A DNA stretch of 64,000 nucleotides from Aptenodytes patagonicus (lineage: Eukaryota; Chordata; Aves; Sphenisciformes; Spheniscidae), in NCBI RefSeq assembly GCF_965638725.1, contig NC_134970.1, positions 5,810,001-5,874,000 on the forward strand, written 5' to 3'. Position 1 is the first letter of the stretch. Each line of letters starts with the position of its first letter. The translations under genes and the position numbers were made by a program. The notes beneath the pieces are model-generated. The model was not told where the DNA came from and made no database searches. It saw only the letters and a program-made list of their open reading frames with translations. This document shows positions 1 to 9,540 of the stretch, in pieces.

Positions 1-85
1 GGTAGCGGCCGTCGAGGAACCTGGAGCATATGAAGTTGGGCAAACACGGGCAGGTGTGGTGCTGGCGCTTCCCGAAGAAAGGGAC
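1..85 (-). CDS. PROK1: PROK1 coding exon 3, partial at window edge
   Basis: The acceptor CCGCAG ends at plus-strand 86. The exon then reads [18 protein letters not shown] and [10 protein letters not shown] before leaving the window. This is the VPFF...HHTCPCLP segment common to all prokineticins. The tenth cysteine, the C-terminus and the 3'UTR are outside the window. Confidence 0.93.
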
Positions 86-3000
86 CTGCGGAGAGACGCG
101 GGAGAGATGCAGGAGAGATGAGGGCGTCAGGGCTCTGCCACAACCAAAACATTATCAAATGGGATCAAAGCCCTGTGAAAATCTCTGGCCCTTCTCAGAG
201 GTTTGGTGGGGATTAATTTTTGATCCCTCTGAAGCCCTTTGCTCCTTCCTGCGCCAAGCAGAAGGCGCAGCATCATTAAATCTTGCTCCCACCGCGCAAA
301 ATCAATACGGGAGCGTGGAGTGGGACGCTCCCCCCCAGGGCCGGGATGCTGCCGCTAAATCCTCACGGAGGAGGGACTGCAGCAGCGTCGCGCTTTGGGC
401 TAATCCCAGTGCACTGGGGTTTCTTATCAGACAGAAATCACGGTGCTGGGGCGGCTCTGCGGCATTAACTCGGCTTCTCCTCGCTTGGCAGAGCATTTAC
501 GACTCAATTTGGAGCAGCGTGGCGTGCGCTTTTCTTTAAATGAATGGAGCAGCCGGCTCGGTCCCAGCTGCGAGTCGAGGTCCGCAACACCCATGGGGCA
601 TCCCGAGGATTTAGGGTGGCGCGGGCAGGCAGTCGCTCAAAACACGTGAGAGGCTGAAACCGGCTGCACCGCGCCAGCTCGGGGACCACCACGATGCTGC
701 CGGGAGCCTCAACCCAAATCCACCCCAGCCCCCCGACACCGACCCCCTTCTCCATCCCAGGGCATTGATGGAGCTTTCCTCCAACGCGAGGAGCTCGGTG
801 CCCCCCCCCCTCCCAGCCCCACTGGGCATCCCCACGCCGGTACCTTGTGACTGAAGGGGTGGCACTCGTCCCCCTCCTGCCCCAGGGGGGTGCACATCCG
901 CAGCCCCCGCAGCCAGAGGCTGACGGCGCAGCAGGTCCCACTGCCGCACTGCGGGTCCCGCTCGCAGGCCTGGGGAGAGGGACGATGGTGGGTTAGCGCG
1001 ACCGGCCCGGGAAAGCATCGCTATCCCTCTTCTGGGGGAGGCCAGTGGAGAAATCAGCCCACGCCAAGCTGCTGGGTGTAACCCCTTAATGGGATTTAAG
1101 GGGGGGGGGGAGGTTTGTTGTTCCTAGCTCTCCCGTTTTGGGTTAAACTGGGGAGGTTTTGGGACAGGGCAACGGGTTGGATTGGGGGTGACGGGGTTTG
1201 CAGGATGAAGGGGGAAATCCCTCGTTCACGCCGTGGTGGGAGGGACAGAGGAAAACTTTGTAGCTGCCCGACTTAAAAGCAGCATCGGCGCCAAGTCAGA
1301 GCAGCAGCGCCGGGGGATAAACTCACTGTCCGGATCCTCCGGCGTGCACACACATCGCCCGGCTGCGCCTGTAAAACCTGCTGAATAATGCAAATGCCCA
1401 GTGCTTTTTTTTATTAGAAGGGAGCAGAGTAATGCCAACAACTCAGCCTCTCCCACCCAAGGCAGATGTAAAATGGAAACGGGTCACCTCTTCCCCCGGG
1501 ATGGGGAAACCGAGGCACGGACGCAAATGCTGCACCAGCTCACCACCGCACCTGGAAGTCCAAGAGGATGTTGAGAAGAGGTAGACGGGGGCACCTCGAG
1601 CACCAAGCAGGTCCCATTTTACCCCCCAGGCTGTGTTGGCCATCACTAGAGCAGCTCATTGCACCCCCGACCCCTTCTCTGACCCATTTTCCTGACGTCG
1701 GGTCGGTAGCACAAGAAGAACCGATGGGGCTCACCCAAACCCCCCACCCTGGGGTCACCCCCTCCTTGGGGCACCTCTCTCCCAGGAGGTCCCAGCCACA
1801 AGCCCGTTGCTCGTACAGATGAAGAGGTGTGGAAATTGCAACCAGGGGAAAAAACACAAGGGCAATGGATAGAGCACGATTTGGGGGGGGGCAGCTCTCT
1901 CACAGGGGGGTGATAAGGGGATTTTGCAGAGTCTTCCCTTTCCTGAAGGGAACCTGATTCTCCCTGAGCATCCAAAGCACCTTGTAACGCCCAAATACTG
2001 TTCCAAATCAGATCGCAGCAACGGCGGACCCTCGCCTGCAAACTCGGGGGGGGGGGGGGGGGGGGGGCTGATGGGGGCTGCAGGCAGCCAGGGAGCTGCA
2101 CATCCAACCTCTTTTCTCTGGTTATTCGAAATGAGTCATTTAAGTCCTGGGAATAAGTTCAAGAGCTGCTGGGTCTATTTGGCCCTGGATGGAGGTGGCT
2201 CCCCCCGCCCCGGCTTTGCAGCTCCGGGTGTATGTAGGGGTTGGGGAGATCCAGCTGAAAAAAACCACAGGCTTGAAAGAAATAGGTCTGACTATAAGGG
2301 GTGTCTGGGAAAAGAGGAGCCAAGAGCCAGCTGAAGTCAACCACAAAATTCCCATCGTTCGGGAAAAGCCGGCAGGCAGCGAGCCAGCCGGGATGCAAAC
2401 GTTTCGTCTTGGTTTTAAACAGAAGATTTTTCGCTGGCAGGGGGAAAAAGGGGAAGGGGGGGCGGGGGGGGGGGGGGTGTGTGCGTTCAGCCAAGCCCGG
2501 CTTTGCTGAAACCAGCCCCTGGACTCCTGGAGCACCACAAAAGCCTGGATTCTGTCCCCAAAACTCGCTGCTCCTCTCGCTTTTAGCATCACCCTTGGTC
2601 CAGCTCTTGCTCAGCAGCACCGAGCTCTCGGACACGCCGAGCCCCAAAAGCCCGTTAACACAACGGGGTAAGCGTCTTACCTCTCCTCTGCATCCCGACA
2701 TTTCCCCCCTCTTTTAATAATTTCTCTTAATTTGGGAGAATGACAACCTGGGGTGCTCGAGCCCTCGTCCCAGTTGGGAACCTGTTCTGGGGGACGCCCG
2801 TAAAGATATAGTATTTTTTCCCTGCTGGAAAACTTCCTGAAATCCCCCGTTTCCCTGCGTGCCGGGTCTGACCCGGTGCTGAGAAGAGAAGCAGAAAGAG
2901 CAGCTCACCGGCGTGACTTTACACTCACGTGGGCTAAGTCTGGCTGCGGGAACAGCATCCACGCATCGGGAAAATGAGTAATAAATTGGGGAAAAAAAAA

Positions 3001-3192
3001 AACCAAACCCACCCCAAAGCAAACAGCAAAAGGCACCGACTCTTGCCTTATTTCCCAAAATAATAATAATAAAAAAAAAAAAAGTAAATCTCCCAGGTTG
3101 GGGGTGGAAGCGGCACTTACCCCGGTGATGACGGCGCAGGGGCAGGAGGTGATGAGCAGGAGGAAGCAGAGGGTTTGCAGGAGTCGGCCCAT
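1..3192 (-). CDS. PROK1: Prokineticin 1 (gene span, three coding exons, 3' end cut by window edge)
   Basis: PROK1 encodes a small secreted cysteine-rich ligand of the G-protein-coupled prokineticin receptors. Three exons on the minus strand join in frame: 3192-3121, 969-844 and 85 to the edge. All visible junctions are phase 0 and have consensus AG/GT sites. The signal peptide ([19 protein letters not shown]) precedes AVITG, the invariant N-terminal motif of mature prokineticins that is needed for receptor activation. The visible cysteines follow the Bv8/prokineticin spacing (CERDPQC, TCC, RMCTPL, DECHP, HTCPCLP, ICSRF). About 94 codons are visible; the human protein has 105, so about 11 residues lie off the window. 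Residues such as [10 protein letters not shown] and DECHP, and the neighbours LAMTOR5 and SLC16A4, identify PROK1 rather than PROK2. Intron 1 (970-3120) and intron 2 (86-843) hold no other gene that I can see. The assignment is confident. Confidence 0.95.
86..843 (-). other. PROK1 intron 2
   Basis: This intron of 758 bp lies between exons 2 and 3 and is bounded by GT (plus-strand 842-843) and AG (86-87). Nothing else was recognised in it. Confidence 0.7.
844..969 (-). CDS. PROK1: PROK1 coding exon 2
   Basis: This exon has 42 codons. The acceptor is CCCCAG (plus-strand 970-975) and the donor begins GTACC (plus-strand 839-843). It encodes the cysteine-rich core from [14 protein letters not shown] through [14 protein letters not shown] to CHPFSHK, with six of the ten family cysteines. 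Both splice junctions are phase 0, as in mammalian PROK1. Confidence 0.95.
1496..1570 (+). repeat. Possible MIR SINE remnant
   Basis: GGGGAAACCGAGGCACGG at 1503-1520 matches the conserved core of the ancient MIR SINE (ggggaaactgaggca). Flanking match is weak, so this is tentative. Confidence 0.4.
2046..2067 (+). repeat. G22 homopolymer in PROK1 intron 1
   Basis: There are 22 consecutive G residues. The run can form a G-quadruplex, and its length is unreliable in any assembly. Confidence 0.95.
3121..3192 (-). CDS. PROK1: PROK1 coding exon 1 (signal peptide and AVITG)
   Basis: This exon has 24 codons, from the ATG at 3192-3190 to a glycine codon. It is followed by a GTAAGT donor (read as acttac at 3115-3120 on the plus strand). 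It encodes a hydrophobic signal peptide ending at Cys/Ala and the first five mature residues AVITG. The ATG is chosen because it gives a standard-length signal peptide and lies about 66 bp downstream of a TATA box. Confidence 0.95.
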
Positions 3193-3257
3193 GGCGCCGG
3201 GGCAGGAGCCGTCTACCCCTGCGCTGCCGAGGTCTGCAGCAGCCCCGCGCCTCCCGC

Positions 3258-3265
3258 CCTATATA
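3258..3265 (-). promoter_or_regulatory. TATA box of PROK1
   Basis: The minus strand reads TATATAGG at 3265-3258, 66 bp upstream of the PROK1 ATG. This predicts a start site near 3230 and a 5'UTR of about 40 nt. A GC-rich stretch follows it, and no CpG island of the LAMTOR5 or RBM15 kind is present, which fits a tissue-restricted, TATA-driven promoter. Confidence 0.7.
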
Positions 3266-3269
3266 ACCC

Positions 3270-5880
3270 CTTCCAGCTCCGCCACCGTGGGCTTTTTTTT
3301 CCTCCCCCCCCCCCTCTCGATGATCTCAGAATAAGCAGATGAGACCTGAATTTCTAATGGTATAAAAGAAATATTAATAAACCACCGAGGAAGGGAAAAA
3401 AAAAAAAAAACCCACCAAACCCTCCACCTCTCCCACCCGCACCCACGTCCCAGGGTTATTTTTCAGCTGAGCCAACACAGCTGGATTTTCCAAGTACACC
3501 TCTCTGTCCGTATTTATGCCTGACGGGCGTACTTAAGAATTGAATTAAGAATTTGTGATTATTTAGCTAAAAGAGAACGCAAGACTAAAGTTAGCCTGCT
3601 ACTTCTCGGCTCGTAAGAGCACAGTGTCTCATAATGTGGCTCTGCGATAAATATCCTGTAAAAACAGAGACTCGGCTGCGTTTATTTGTGGGAATAAAAG
3701 AAGGCAGAGAGGGAATAATGTCTTTTTCAGTAATGAGGGTGTGTTTGAATCGGAATGTAATGTGTAAATATGTTGATTTATGGTTTGAAGCATATCCCCC
3801 ATACCTCAAACTGCGTTTGGTGCATCTCCTGGGAGCACAAGGGAATAAGACCTTTGCTAAAGTGGCTAAAAAGGCAGGAAAAGCTGGAATTATCGGCTTC
3901 TTTTTTAATTTGTACATCCTGGGAGGATGCAGGGGACAACATCCCAACGTGCTCAGGGACGGGGGGGGGGGGGCCTCAACGAAAACACCCACCGGCCCCA
4001 CAGTCGCATCCGTCAGGTGAGAGAGGAGCAAGAAACCTCTGCAGCCTCTGTGACGCCACGTCCCCACGGAGCTGGGGCAGTTCGGCACCCGCCGCCTCGT
4101 CCCATGCAGCCCCTTCGGGAGTCCGGCAATAAAAAGAATAAAAATAATTAAAAATTTAAATACCCTTCCATGGCCAACGCGTGGTCCTGGGCTCCCACGG
4201 TCCAGCCCGGATTCAGCCGGGACTCCCCGGACCAAGCTCCCAGTGCCTGCAGCCGTGCTGGCCGGGGCCGTGCAAGCAGAGGCCGTGGCTAAGACCCTTT
4301 GCACAACAAAGGCAGGAAATAAAACTCCATTTTTCCCCCCAAAATAAAGCTGGGTTTGCGATTCTGACCCAGGGAGATGGATTTTTTCCAGCCCTGCATT
4401 GCTAGGTACCATCCCCGTAGTACCAGGGCTCCTCACCAGCATTATGAATTTAGTCCCTTCCAGCTTTTCCCACTGAGGAATAAACATCCCCAAGCCCGAT
4501 TTTGGGGCTGCTCCCTGCCAGACCCGGTCCACGGGGGCAAATTAGGGACCGGGAGCAGCCGGGCGGCTCGGCCCCAGGGGAGAAACGTGGCCCGAGGTGA
4601 TGGGCTGGGATTTGAAATACGGGTTTGATTGGAGCCACGCGGTTTAATCGGGCTTTTCTGTGGAATTTCTTTTGTAGAGTGTCAGTCGGGTGCTAAATCG
4701 TCTATTTAATTAGTTAAAAATAGCCCTGGCGTTTCCCTGCCCGGAGACCAGCACTTCTTTTGATGTGGCAGCTGTTCCGCTGCTTCGCTAAAGTCTCCTC
4801 CACCTGGGCTGGAATTAATTAATCCCAGCTCTCCCAAAAATCCTCCCTTCCAGAACTCCTGCATCCGGGAACGGCTCAGGAGCGGTTGGTTCCTTGAGAA
4901 GGTGCTGACGGGACGGGGAGGACGCAGCCCCCAGCCTCCCTAGGGCATATTTGTATTTGTTGTCCTGCGTTGCTTCCCAGGGGTGGGGAAAGAACCCTCA
5001 AAAAAAGGGAATATAAGTCCAAGCCATCCCAGCAGGGTGGGATGCAGCGGGGGGGGGGGGCCCTGGGCAGCCGGGATCGGGGCTCTCGGTGCTGCCCGAG
5101 CGAGCTCCCAGCTCGATCAAGGGGAAAGAAAAATAAAATAAAATAAAAAAAAAATAAAAAAAACCTCACTGCGCTTTACTTCCCCCATCAATAACATTTT
5201 AATTTTCCAACCTGACAAGCCAAGATCTATCACCGGGCACAGCCGGGAACGGCTTCAGCCGGCACCTTATTAGCGTCGCCGAGCTTCGCGATGCGCCCAC
5301 CATAAATTACCTCCTGCTCTCCGCTGGCGACGGGGCTCGGTTTTGGGGGGGCTCCTTGCAGGAAAGCCGGGCTGAGCATCGCTTTTAACGCCTCTCTGCA
5401 CTGGGAATGGGGAGGGGGTCCCGACCGCCCCCCGGCACCGTATGCACCAGCGTGGCCCTTCTTGCTGCAAACATTGGGCTCCTGCCTGTGTCCCCGTGTC
5501 CCCGTGTCCCCGTGTCCCCATGTCCCCGCGTCCCCCCGCCGCGGTCCAGCTGCGAGAGGACGCTCTGGCCGGGGAGGGTGCGCAGGGGCACCGCCATTAA
5601 AACACCACTTGAATTTCATTTCGCCGTGCAAATCCTGAGCCGTGCTGCGCGGAGGGAAGGAACCGCAACCAAACCCCGCTCCGGAGCGGAAAGGGGGAGA
5701 AAAGGGAGGAAAACATAAACCCAAGAACCGCAACTGTGCCACCCGCCCTGCGGGAAGACAGCCGCCCGGGAAGGGCTGGTTTTGGGGGGCAAGGGGGTGC
5801 GGGGCCTGGATTTGCAGCTACACCCCCCCCCCCCCCCCAAATTAGGGCACGGTGCATGCGTAAGCTGCAGTGGCTGCTTC
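3270..5880. other. Intergenic region between PROK1 and LAMTOR5 (divergent promoters)
   Basis: No exon or RNA gene was found. The block 3340-3830 is AT-rich and of complex sequence, unlike its GC-rich surroundings. The segment 4660-4740 contains homeodomain-like (TTAATTAG) and MEF2-like (TTAAAAATAGCC) motifs. Both could be regulatory DNA of PROK1. Long open frames here look like chance frames in stop-poor DNA. Confidence 0.6.
5488..5536 (+). repeat. 8-bp tandem repeat (TGTCCCCG)n
   Basis: About six units of TGTCCCCG lie in tandem, with small substitutions in the fourth and last units. This is a short minisatellite-like array in the GC-rich flank of the LAMTOR5 promoter. Confidence 0.85.
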
Positions 5881-6032
5881 TTTGTACGGAGCCCCGGGAG
5901 GCTCCCAGGGACGGAGGACGCGGGCAGAGGGATGGGAGCTGTTTGGGGTGTACCCCGGGTCACCCCAAATGAGGCTGGGCGGGCGCCTTCGCGCAAGCGA
6001 GGCCTTTTGGCTCTGCGGAGCCGCCGTCTCCG

Positions 6033-6052
6033 GGCGTCACGTGGGTGACGCC
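6033..6052. promoter_or_regulatory. Palindromic E-box/CRE-half-site element in LAMTOR5 promoter
   Basis: The sequence GGCGTCAC-GTGG-GTGACGCC is a perfect 8-bp inverted repeat around a 4-bp centre. It includes TCACGTGG, close to the CLEAR/TFEB consensus GTCACGTGAC, and two flanking TGACGC half-CRE (ATF/CREB) sites. It lies about 70-85 bp upstream of the ATG. Regulation by MiT/TFE factors is inferred. Confidence 0.5.
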
Positions 6053-6084
6053 GCTGCCAGGAGCCGCCGGGTAGGGCGGAAGTT

Positions 6085-6100
6085 GGGGGGGGGGGGGGGG
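6085..6100 (+). repeat. G16 tract just upstream of the LAMTOR5 ATG
   Basis: Sixteen G residues end 19 nt before the start codon. If the start site lies upstream, the run is in the 5'UTR and could fold as an RNA G-quadruplex. Confidence 0.9.
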
Positions 6101-6119
6101 TGGCGCGGGGCCCGGCGGC

Positions 6120-6154
6120 ATGGAGGGGACGCTGGAGCAGCACCTGGAGGACAC
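6120..6154 (+). CDS. LAMTOR5: LAMTOR5 exon 1 (coding part)
   Basis: It encodes [11 protein letters not shown] plus two bases of Thr12, followed by a GTACGG donor at 6155. The ATG follows the G tract by 19 nt and is the family start. Confidence 0.93.
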
Positions 6155-7665
6155 GTACGGGCCGGGGGGGGACGACGGGGAGACACACACACACGGGGGC
6201 CAAGGCCAGGGCTGGCCGTGCCCCGCCGGGGCCGCGGGGTGGGGGTGAGGGGGGGAAGCTGGGCCTAGGCCGGCCCGAGGCCCGGCGGGGGGGGGGGGGG
6301 GGGTGTGTGGGGCCGCCCCGGCGCTGACCGCCGCTGTCTCCCCCCGCAGCATGAAGAGCCCGGCCGTGGTGGGCGTCCTCTGCACCGACTCGCAGGGGCT
6401 CAACCTGGGCTGTAAGTAACGGAGCACCGCCGGGGGCGGGGGGGGCGGTACCGGGGCCTGCCCCACCGGAGACCCCCGGGTTGGGGGGCACCGGGCCCTG
6501 CCCAGTCCCTCTACGGACTCCGGGGGGGGGGGGGGGGGGGGGGGGAGGTAGGGGGCACCGGGCCCTGCCCGACGGGAGCCCTCCTAGTTTGAGGGGACTG
6601 GCGTGCAGGGGCCTCCCGCACACTCTGGGGCCGCCAGGCCCTGCCCTACCGCAGTCGTCTCCCCCTCCCCTTCCGGGTGTCCCCAGGGTCCCTCTGGCAC
6701 CCACCTGCACCGTGGTACTCGGCTTCCCACACACACAGAGCGGAGGAAACCCGAGCCAGCTCTTCCTGCCACTTAAATTCAGTCTTTTTGGTGGTTTGAG
6801 GGCAACAGTTAGGTGAGAAGCTGCATCAGCCCCCAGGGGAGGCGAATGGGCCCAAGCAGGAGCAGCCCCCCTTGGCCCCGGGGGGAGGCTGCTTCAACAC
6901 GAAGCTCTGTCACGGCACGCGGGGCTTCAGCCAACATCTCCCACCTCTCGCAGGCCGAGGAACTCTCTCGGATGAGCACGCCGGCGTCATCTCCGTCCTC
7001 GCCCAGCAGGCAGCCAAGCTCACCTCCGACCCGACCGATACGCCCGTGGTGTGCCTGGAGTCAGACGGCGGGTGAGTTTCCAGCCCGGGGGGTGCCACTC
7101 TTCCCCCTGTTTGCCTTCCCCCCCGCCCCCCCAAGCCCTGGGGCCCTCCCCGGAGTCAGATCCCTAGAGCAGCTCTCCTCATCTTGAGCTAAACTGGCAG
7201 ATGTGGAGGAAGCCCCATCTCTGAAGCCATGGGGGGAAGGTAGTCGCTGCCATCGGCACGTGAGTTCATTAGATTAACAGGACCTCAAGGAGGTCCCTTT
7301 AATAGTTCCTCAAGGAACTATAAAAGCAGTAGGAAACCTTTCAGGGGGCGGTGGCTACTGCAGCTCTATACTTCTTCCACGCTTGGGATCCCCGCAGATA
7401 ATGGAGCCCACGCTGTAGCCAGTCACTGCGGTAGGCAAAGACTTCTCCAGCGCCGTTCATGGGAGGGGGCAGAAGAGATGCAGCAACCAGAGCTGGGGGT
7501 TGCCGCAGCCGCTGAGTGATACCCCTGTCCAGTTTTCCCACCCCCGTCAGCTCCTCCTCGTCGCAGCTGGTTTCTCAACTGCCTCAGCACTTTTCTTGTT
7601 CTAGGAATATCATGATCCAGAAGCACGACAGCATCACTGTAGCAGTGCACAAGCTAGCATCCTGA
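6120..7665 (+). CDS. LAMTOR5: Ragulator complex subunit LAMTOR5 (HBXIP), gene span of four exons
   Basis: LAMTOR5 is a roadblock-fold subunit of Ragulator, the lysosomal scaffold that recruits Rag GTPases and so mTORC1 in response to amino acids. Four exons (6120-6154, 6350-6411, 6954-7071, 7605-7665) join to 276 nt, 91 residues plus stop, exactly the size of the mammalian short form. The protein starts [14 protein letters not shown], continues with [40 protein letters not shown] and [19 protein letters not shown], and ends [10 protein letters not shown]. It differs from the human protein at only a few positions. All introns have GT-AG ends. The upstream neighbour PROK1 is divergent and the downstream neighbour SLC16A4 is on the same strand. 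The CpG-island promoter fits housekeeping expression. The assignment is confident. Confidence 0.97.
6350..6411 (+). CDS. LAMTOR5: LAMTOR5 exon 2
   Basis: The acceptor CCCCGCAG ends at 6349 and the donor GTAAGT begins at 6412. It encodes the end of Thr12, then [20 protein letters not shown] and one base of Cys33. Confidence 0.95.
6522..6545 (+). repeat. G24 homopolymer in LAMTOR5 intron 2
   Basis: There are 24 consecutive G. A G17 run at 6287-6303 in intron 1 is similar. Both are candidates for G-quadruplexes and for sequencing or assembly error. Confidence 0.95.
6954..7071 (+). CDS. LAMTOR5: LAMTOR5 exon 3
   Basis: The acceptor CTCTCGCAG ends at 6953 and the donor GTGAGT begins at 7072. It encodes (C)[38 protein letters not shown] and two bases of the next glycine. 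Confidence 0.96.
7605..7665 (+). CDS. LAMTOR5: LAMTOR5 exon 4
   Basis: The acceptor TTGTTCTAG ends at 7604. It encodes [19 protein letters not shown] and a TGA stop at 7663-7665. Confidence 0.96.
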
Positions 7666-7975
7666 CCTTCAGGAACCTGCGCAGCGCTCCACTCCCACCT
7701 CCAGCCCAGCTCCTCCTCACTGGACAACCACTCTCCTCTGCTGCTCCAGGGCAGAACGTGCTTGTAGTACCAAACCTGGGCTGAAGGCTCTCCCTCTCCA
7801 CCTAACGGCTCCTGTGCAGCTATCGGGGTCTCTAACTCACATTTTAGCACTTGTGCTGCTGAGGATGAAATGTGGGTCACTCACCAAGCTCGTGTAATGG
7901 TCAGATACTACAAGGTGTATGTGTGTGCGTGGCCTTATTTGTTGGAGAAATCAATAAATGACCTGCAAAACACGC
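7666..7975 (+). other. LAMTOR5: LAMTOR5 3'UTR with poly(A) signal
   Basis: An AATAAA signal lies at 7953-7958, about 290 nt after the stop. Cleavage is expected near 7970-7980. Confidence 0.75.
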
Positions 7976-8440
7976 CTTGGCTTCTCTTTGCTCCGGCTGT
8001 GAAAGCTCTGCCCATTGCTTTGCCTTCTCGCCAAAGCCAAGTGAGGTAACTTCTCCCAATCCCTTCTTCATTAGAATTTCTCTAGAGAAGAGGAATAGTG
8101 CACAAAGACTTCAATTAACGGAGGCTCCTCCAGTAGAAGAGGTACAAACACTTTCCGAGGAATTTCTCCTAGGAAATGTTTAGCCTCTTCTAGTTAAACG
8201 TTCTGTGCGAGAGTTACTTGCTTACTGCACCTTGGACTGAAGTTCAAACCTTCTGGCCCCTGTGGCTCAAACCCCGCTGGCCCTGGTCTGCCTGGTCCCT
8301 GCGTGAGCTGTAAATGGACGTTGACGACACCCTCACAAGTCCAGGCCTCCCTTCTTCTTCTTACAGATTCGAGCGTTTGAAATGGTGCGGGGAAACAGTC
8401 CTGTGCAAAGGCTTTCCCCTCGAAAATCTGCTACGCTCAA

Positions 8441-8453
8441 ATGCTTCCTATGC
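8441..8453 (+). CDS. SLC16A4: Candidate start-codon exon of SLC16A4 (tentative)
   Basis: The first secure SLC16A4 exon (11009-11115) has no in-frame ATG, and its first codon needs one base from an upstream exon. At 8441-8453 the sequence reads ATG CTT CCT ATG C, followed by a GTAAGG donor at 8454. That is the right phase and would give MLPM-R-ERKTEEPEAP, a plausible counterpart of the mammalian start (MLKREGK). A pyrimidine-rich acceptor (TTCTTCTTACAG) ends at 8367, so the exon may be 8368-8453. An earlier ATG at 8383 is in the wrong frame to join. Other start exons remain possible. Confidence 0.35.
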
Positions 8454-8981
8454 GTAAGGGCGCGAAAAGGAGCTGGCCTGCAGCTGTCCGCGCGTAAAGC
8501 GGAAGGGAAGCTTCACAGCAGAGCGTGAGCTAACAAATTGCGCTGGGTCAGAGATAAAACGACATTCACGCTGCTTTGGCTTTACTACTAGGAGCAGCTC
8601 CGCTCGTCGGCGACATTCCCAGCCTCGCAGTCATTGCTGCGTATGAAACAGGCGGTAGGGACGAGCCTGCCCTGCGCGGCTGGGCTCTGCGCGCCTCTCG
8701 AGGTCAGCGTTAATTCTGCCTAACGACCCGGCCTCGGCAGCAGGAGTTGCTGTGCCCAAGCTCTGCAGCGGTGTTGGAGGGTCCCTCTTCTTCCCCTCTC
8801 CCTGACAGCCCATGGAGCTGGGAGCAGCTCAAGCCAGAGCGTTTCCTCCCTGACATCCGACAGCTCTCGGTACAGATGCCGCACCAGATGCCGGTGCTGC
8901 TGCCAGCACCCCCGGCCCCCCTGTCCTTCAAACCCTTAAACCACACTCACTGCAAAACCCATTCCACTTAAATAAAAGCTT

Positions 8982-9540
8982 AGAATCATAGAATCATTAA
9001 GGTTGGAAAAGACCTCTAAGATCATCGAGTCCAACCGTCGACCCAACACCCCCATGCCCACTAAACCATCTCCCTCAGCGCCTCATCTACACGTCTTTTA
9101 AATACCTCCAGGGATGGGGACTCCACCACTTCCCTGGGCAGCCTGTTCCAATGTTTCACCACTCTTTCAGTAAAGAAATTTTTCCTCATGTCCAATCTAA
9201 ACCTCCCCTGCCGCAACTTGAGGCCATTTCCCCTCGTCCTGTCGCTTGTTACTTGGGAGAAGAGACCGACCCCCACCTCGCTACAACCTCCTTTCAGGGG
9301 GTTGTAGAGAGCGATGAGGTCTCCCCTCAGCCTCCTCTTCTCCAGGCTAAACAACCCCAGTTCCCTCAGCCGCTCCTCATCAGACTTGTTCTCCAGACCC
9401 CTCACCAGCCTCGTTGCCCTTCTCTGGACACGCTCCAGCACCTCGACGTCCTTCTTGTAGTGAGGGGCCCAAAACTGAACACAGCATTCGAGGTGCGGCC
9501 TCACCAGGGCCGAGTACAGGGGCACGATCACTTCCCTACG
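8982..9540 (-). mobile_element. CR1 LINE fragment, 3' end, in SLC16A4 intron 1
   Basis: This is the 3' part of a chicken-repeat-1 (CR1) non-LTR retrotransposon in minus orientation. Reading on the minus strand from about 9531, the frame encodes the C-terminus of the ORF2 reverse transcriptase ([57 protein letters not shown]), ending near 9061. The CR1 3' tail follows (TTGGACTCGATGATCTTAGA read on the minus strand) and ends with copies of the ATTCTATG-like terminal repeat at 8982-8999. The copy is 5'-truncated and about 560 bp long. The frame is open to its end, so the copy is fairly young. It lies between the candidate start exon and the second exon of SLC16A4, antisense to that gene. Confidence 0.95.

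Larger units (their letters stand above)
970..3120 (-). other. PROK1 intron 1
   Basis: This intron of 2.15 kb is GC-rich. It holds a run of 22 G (2046-2067), further G and C homopolymers and a possible MIR remnant (about 1496-1570). No other exon, RNA gene or conserved frame was seen. Confidence 0.7.
5880..6430 (+). promoter_or_regulatory. CpG-island promoter of LAMTOR5
   Basis: The segment is dense in CpG, has no TATA box, and contains GC boxes and a CACGTG element at 6039-6044. It encloses exons 1 and 2. The start site is probably between about 6040 and 6110; the sequence alone does not fix it. Confidence 0.6.

Noticed and set aside
3591-4532. Open frame of 313 codons on the minus strand upstream of PROK1
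   Set aside because: No domain, mixed low-complexity composition, no splice or promoter context.
5616-6734. Open frame of 372 codons on the minus strand
   Set aside because: It is antisense to the LAMTOR5 promoter and exons 1-2 and consists of proline runs from G homopolymers; a CpG-island artefact.
8383-8453. Earlier ATG (MVRGNSPVQRLSP..) as the SLC16A4 start
   Set aside because: Its frame ends at a complete codon, which does not join in frame to the exon at 11009.
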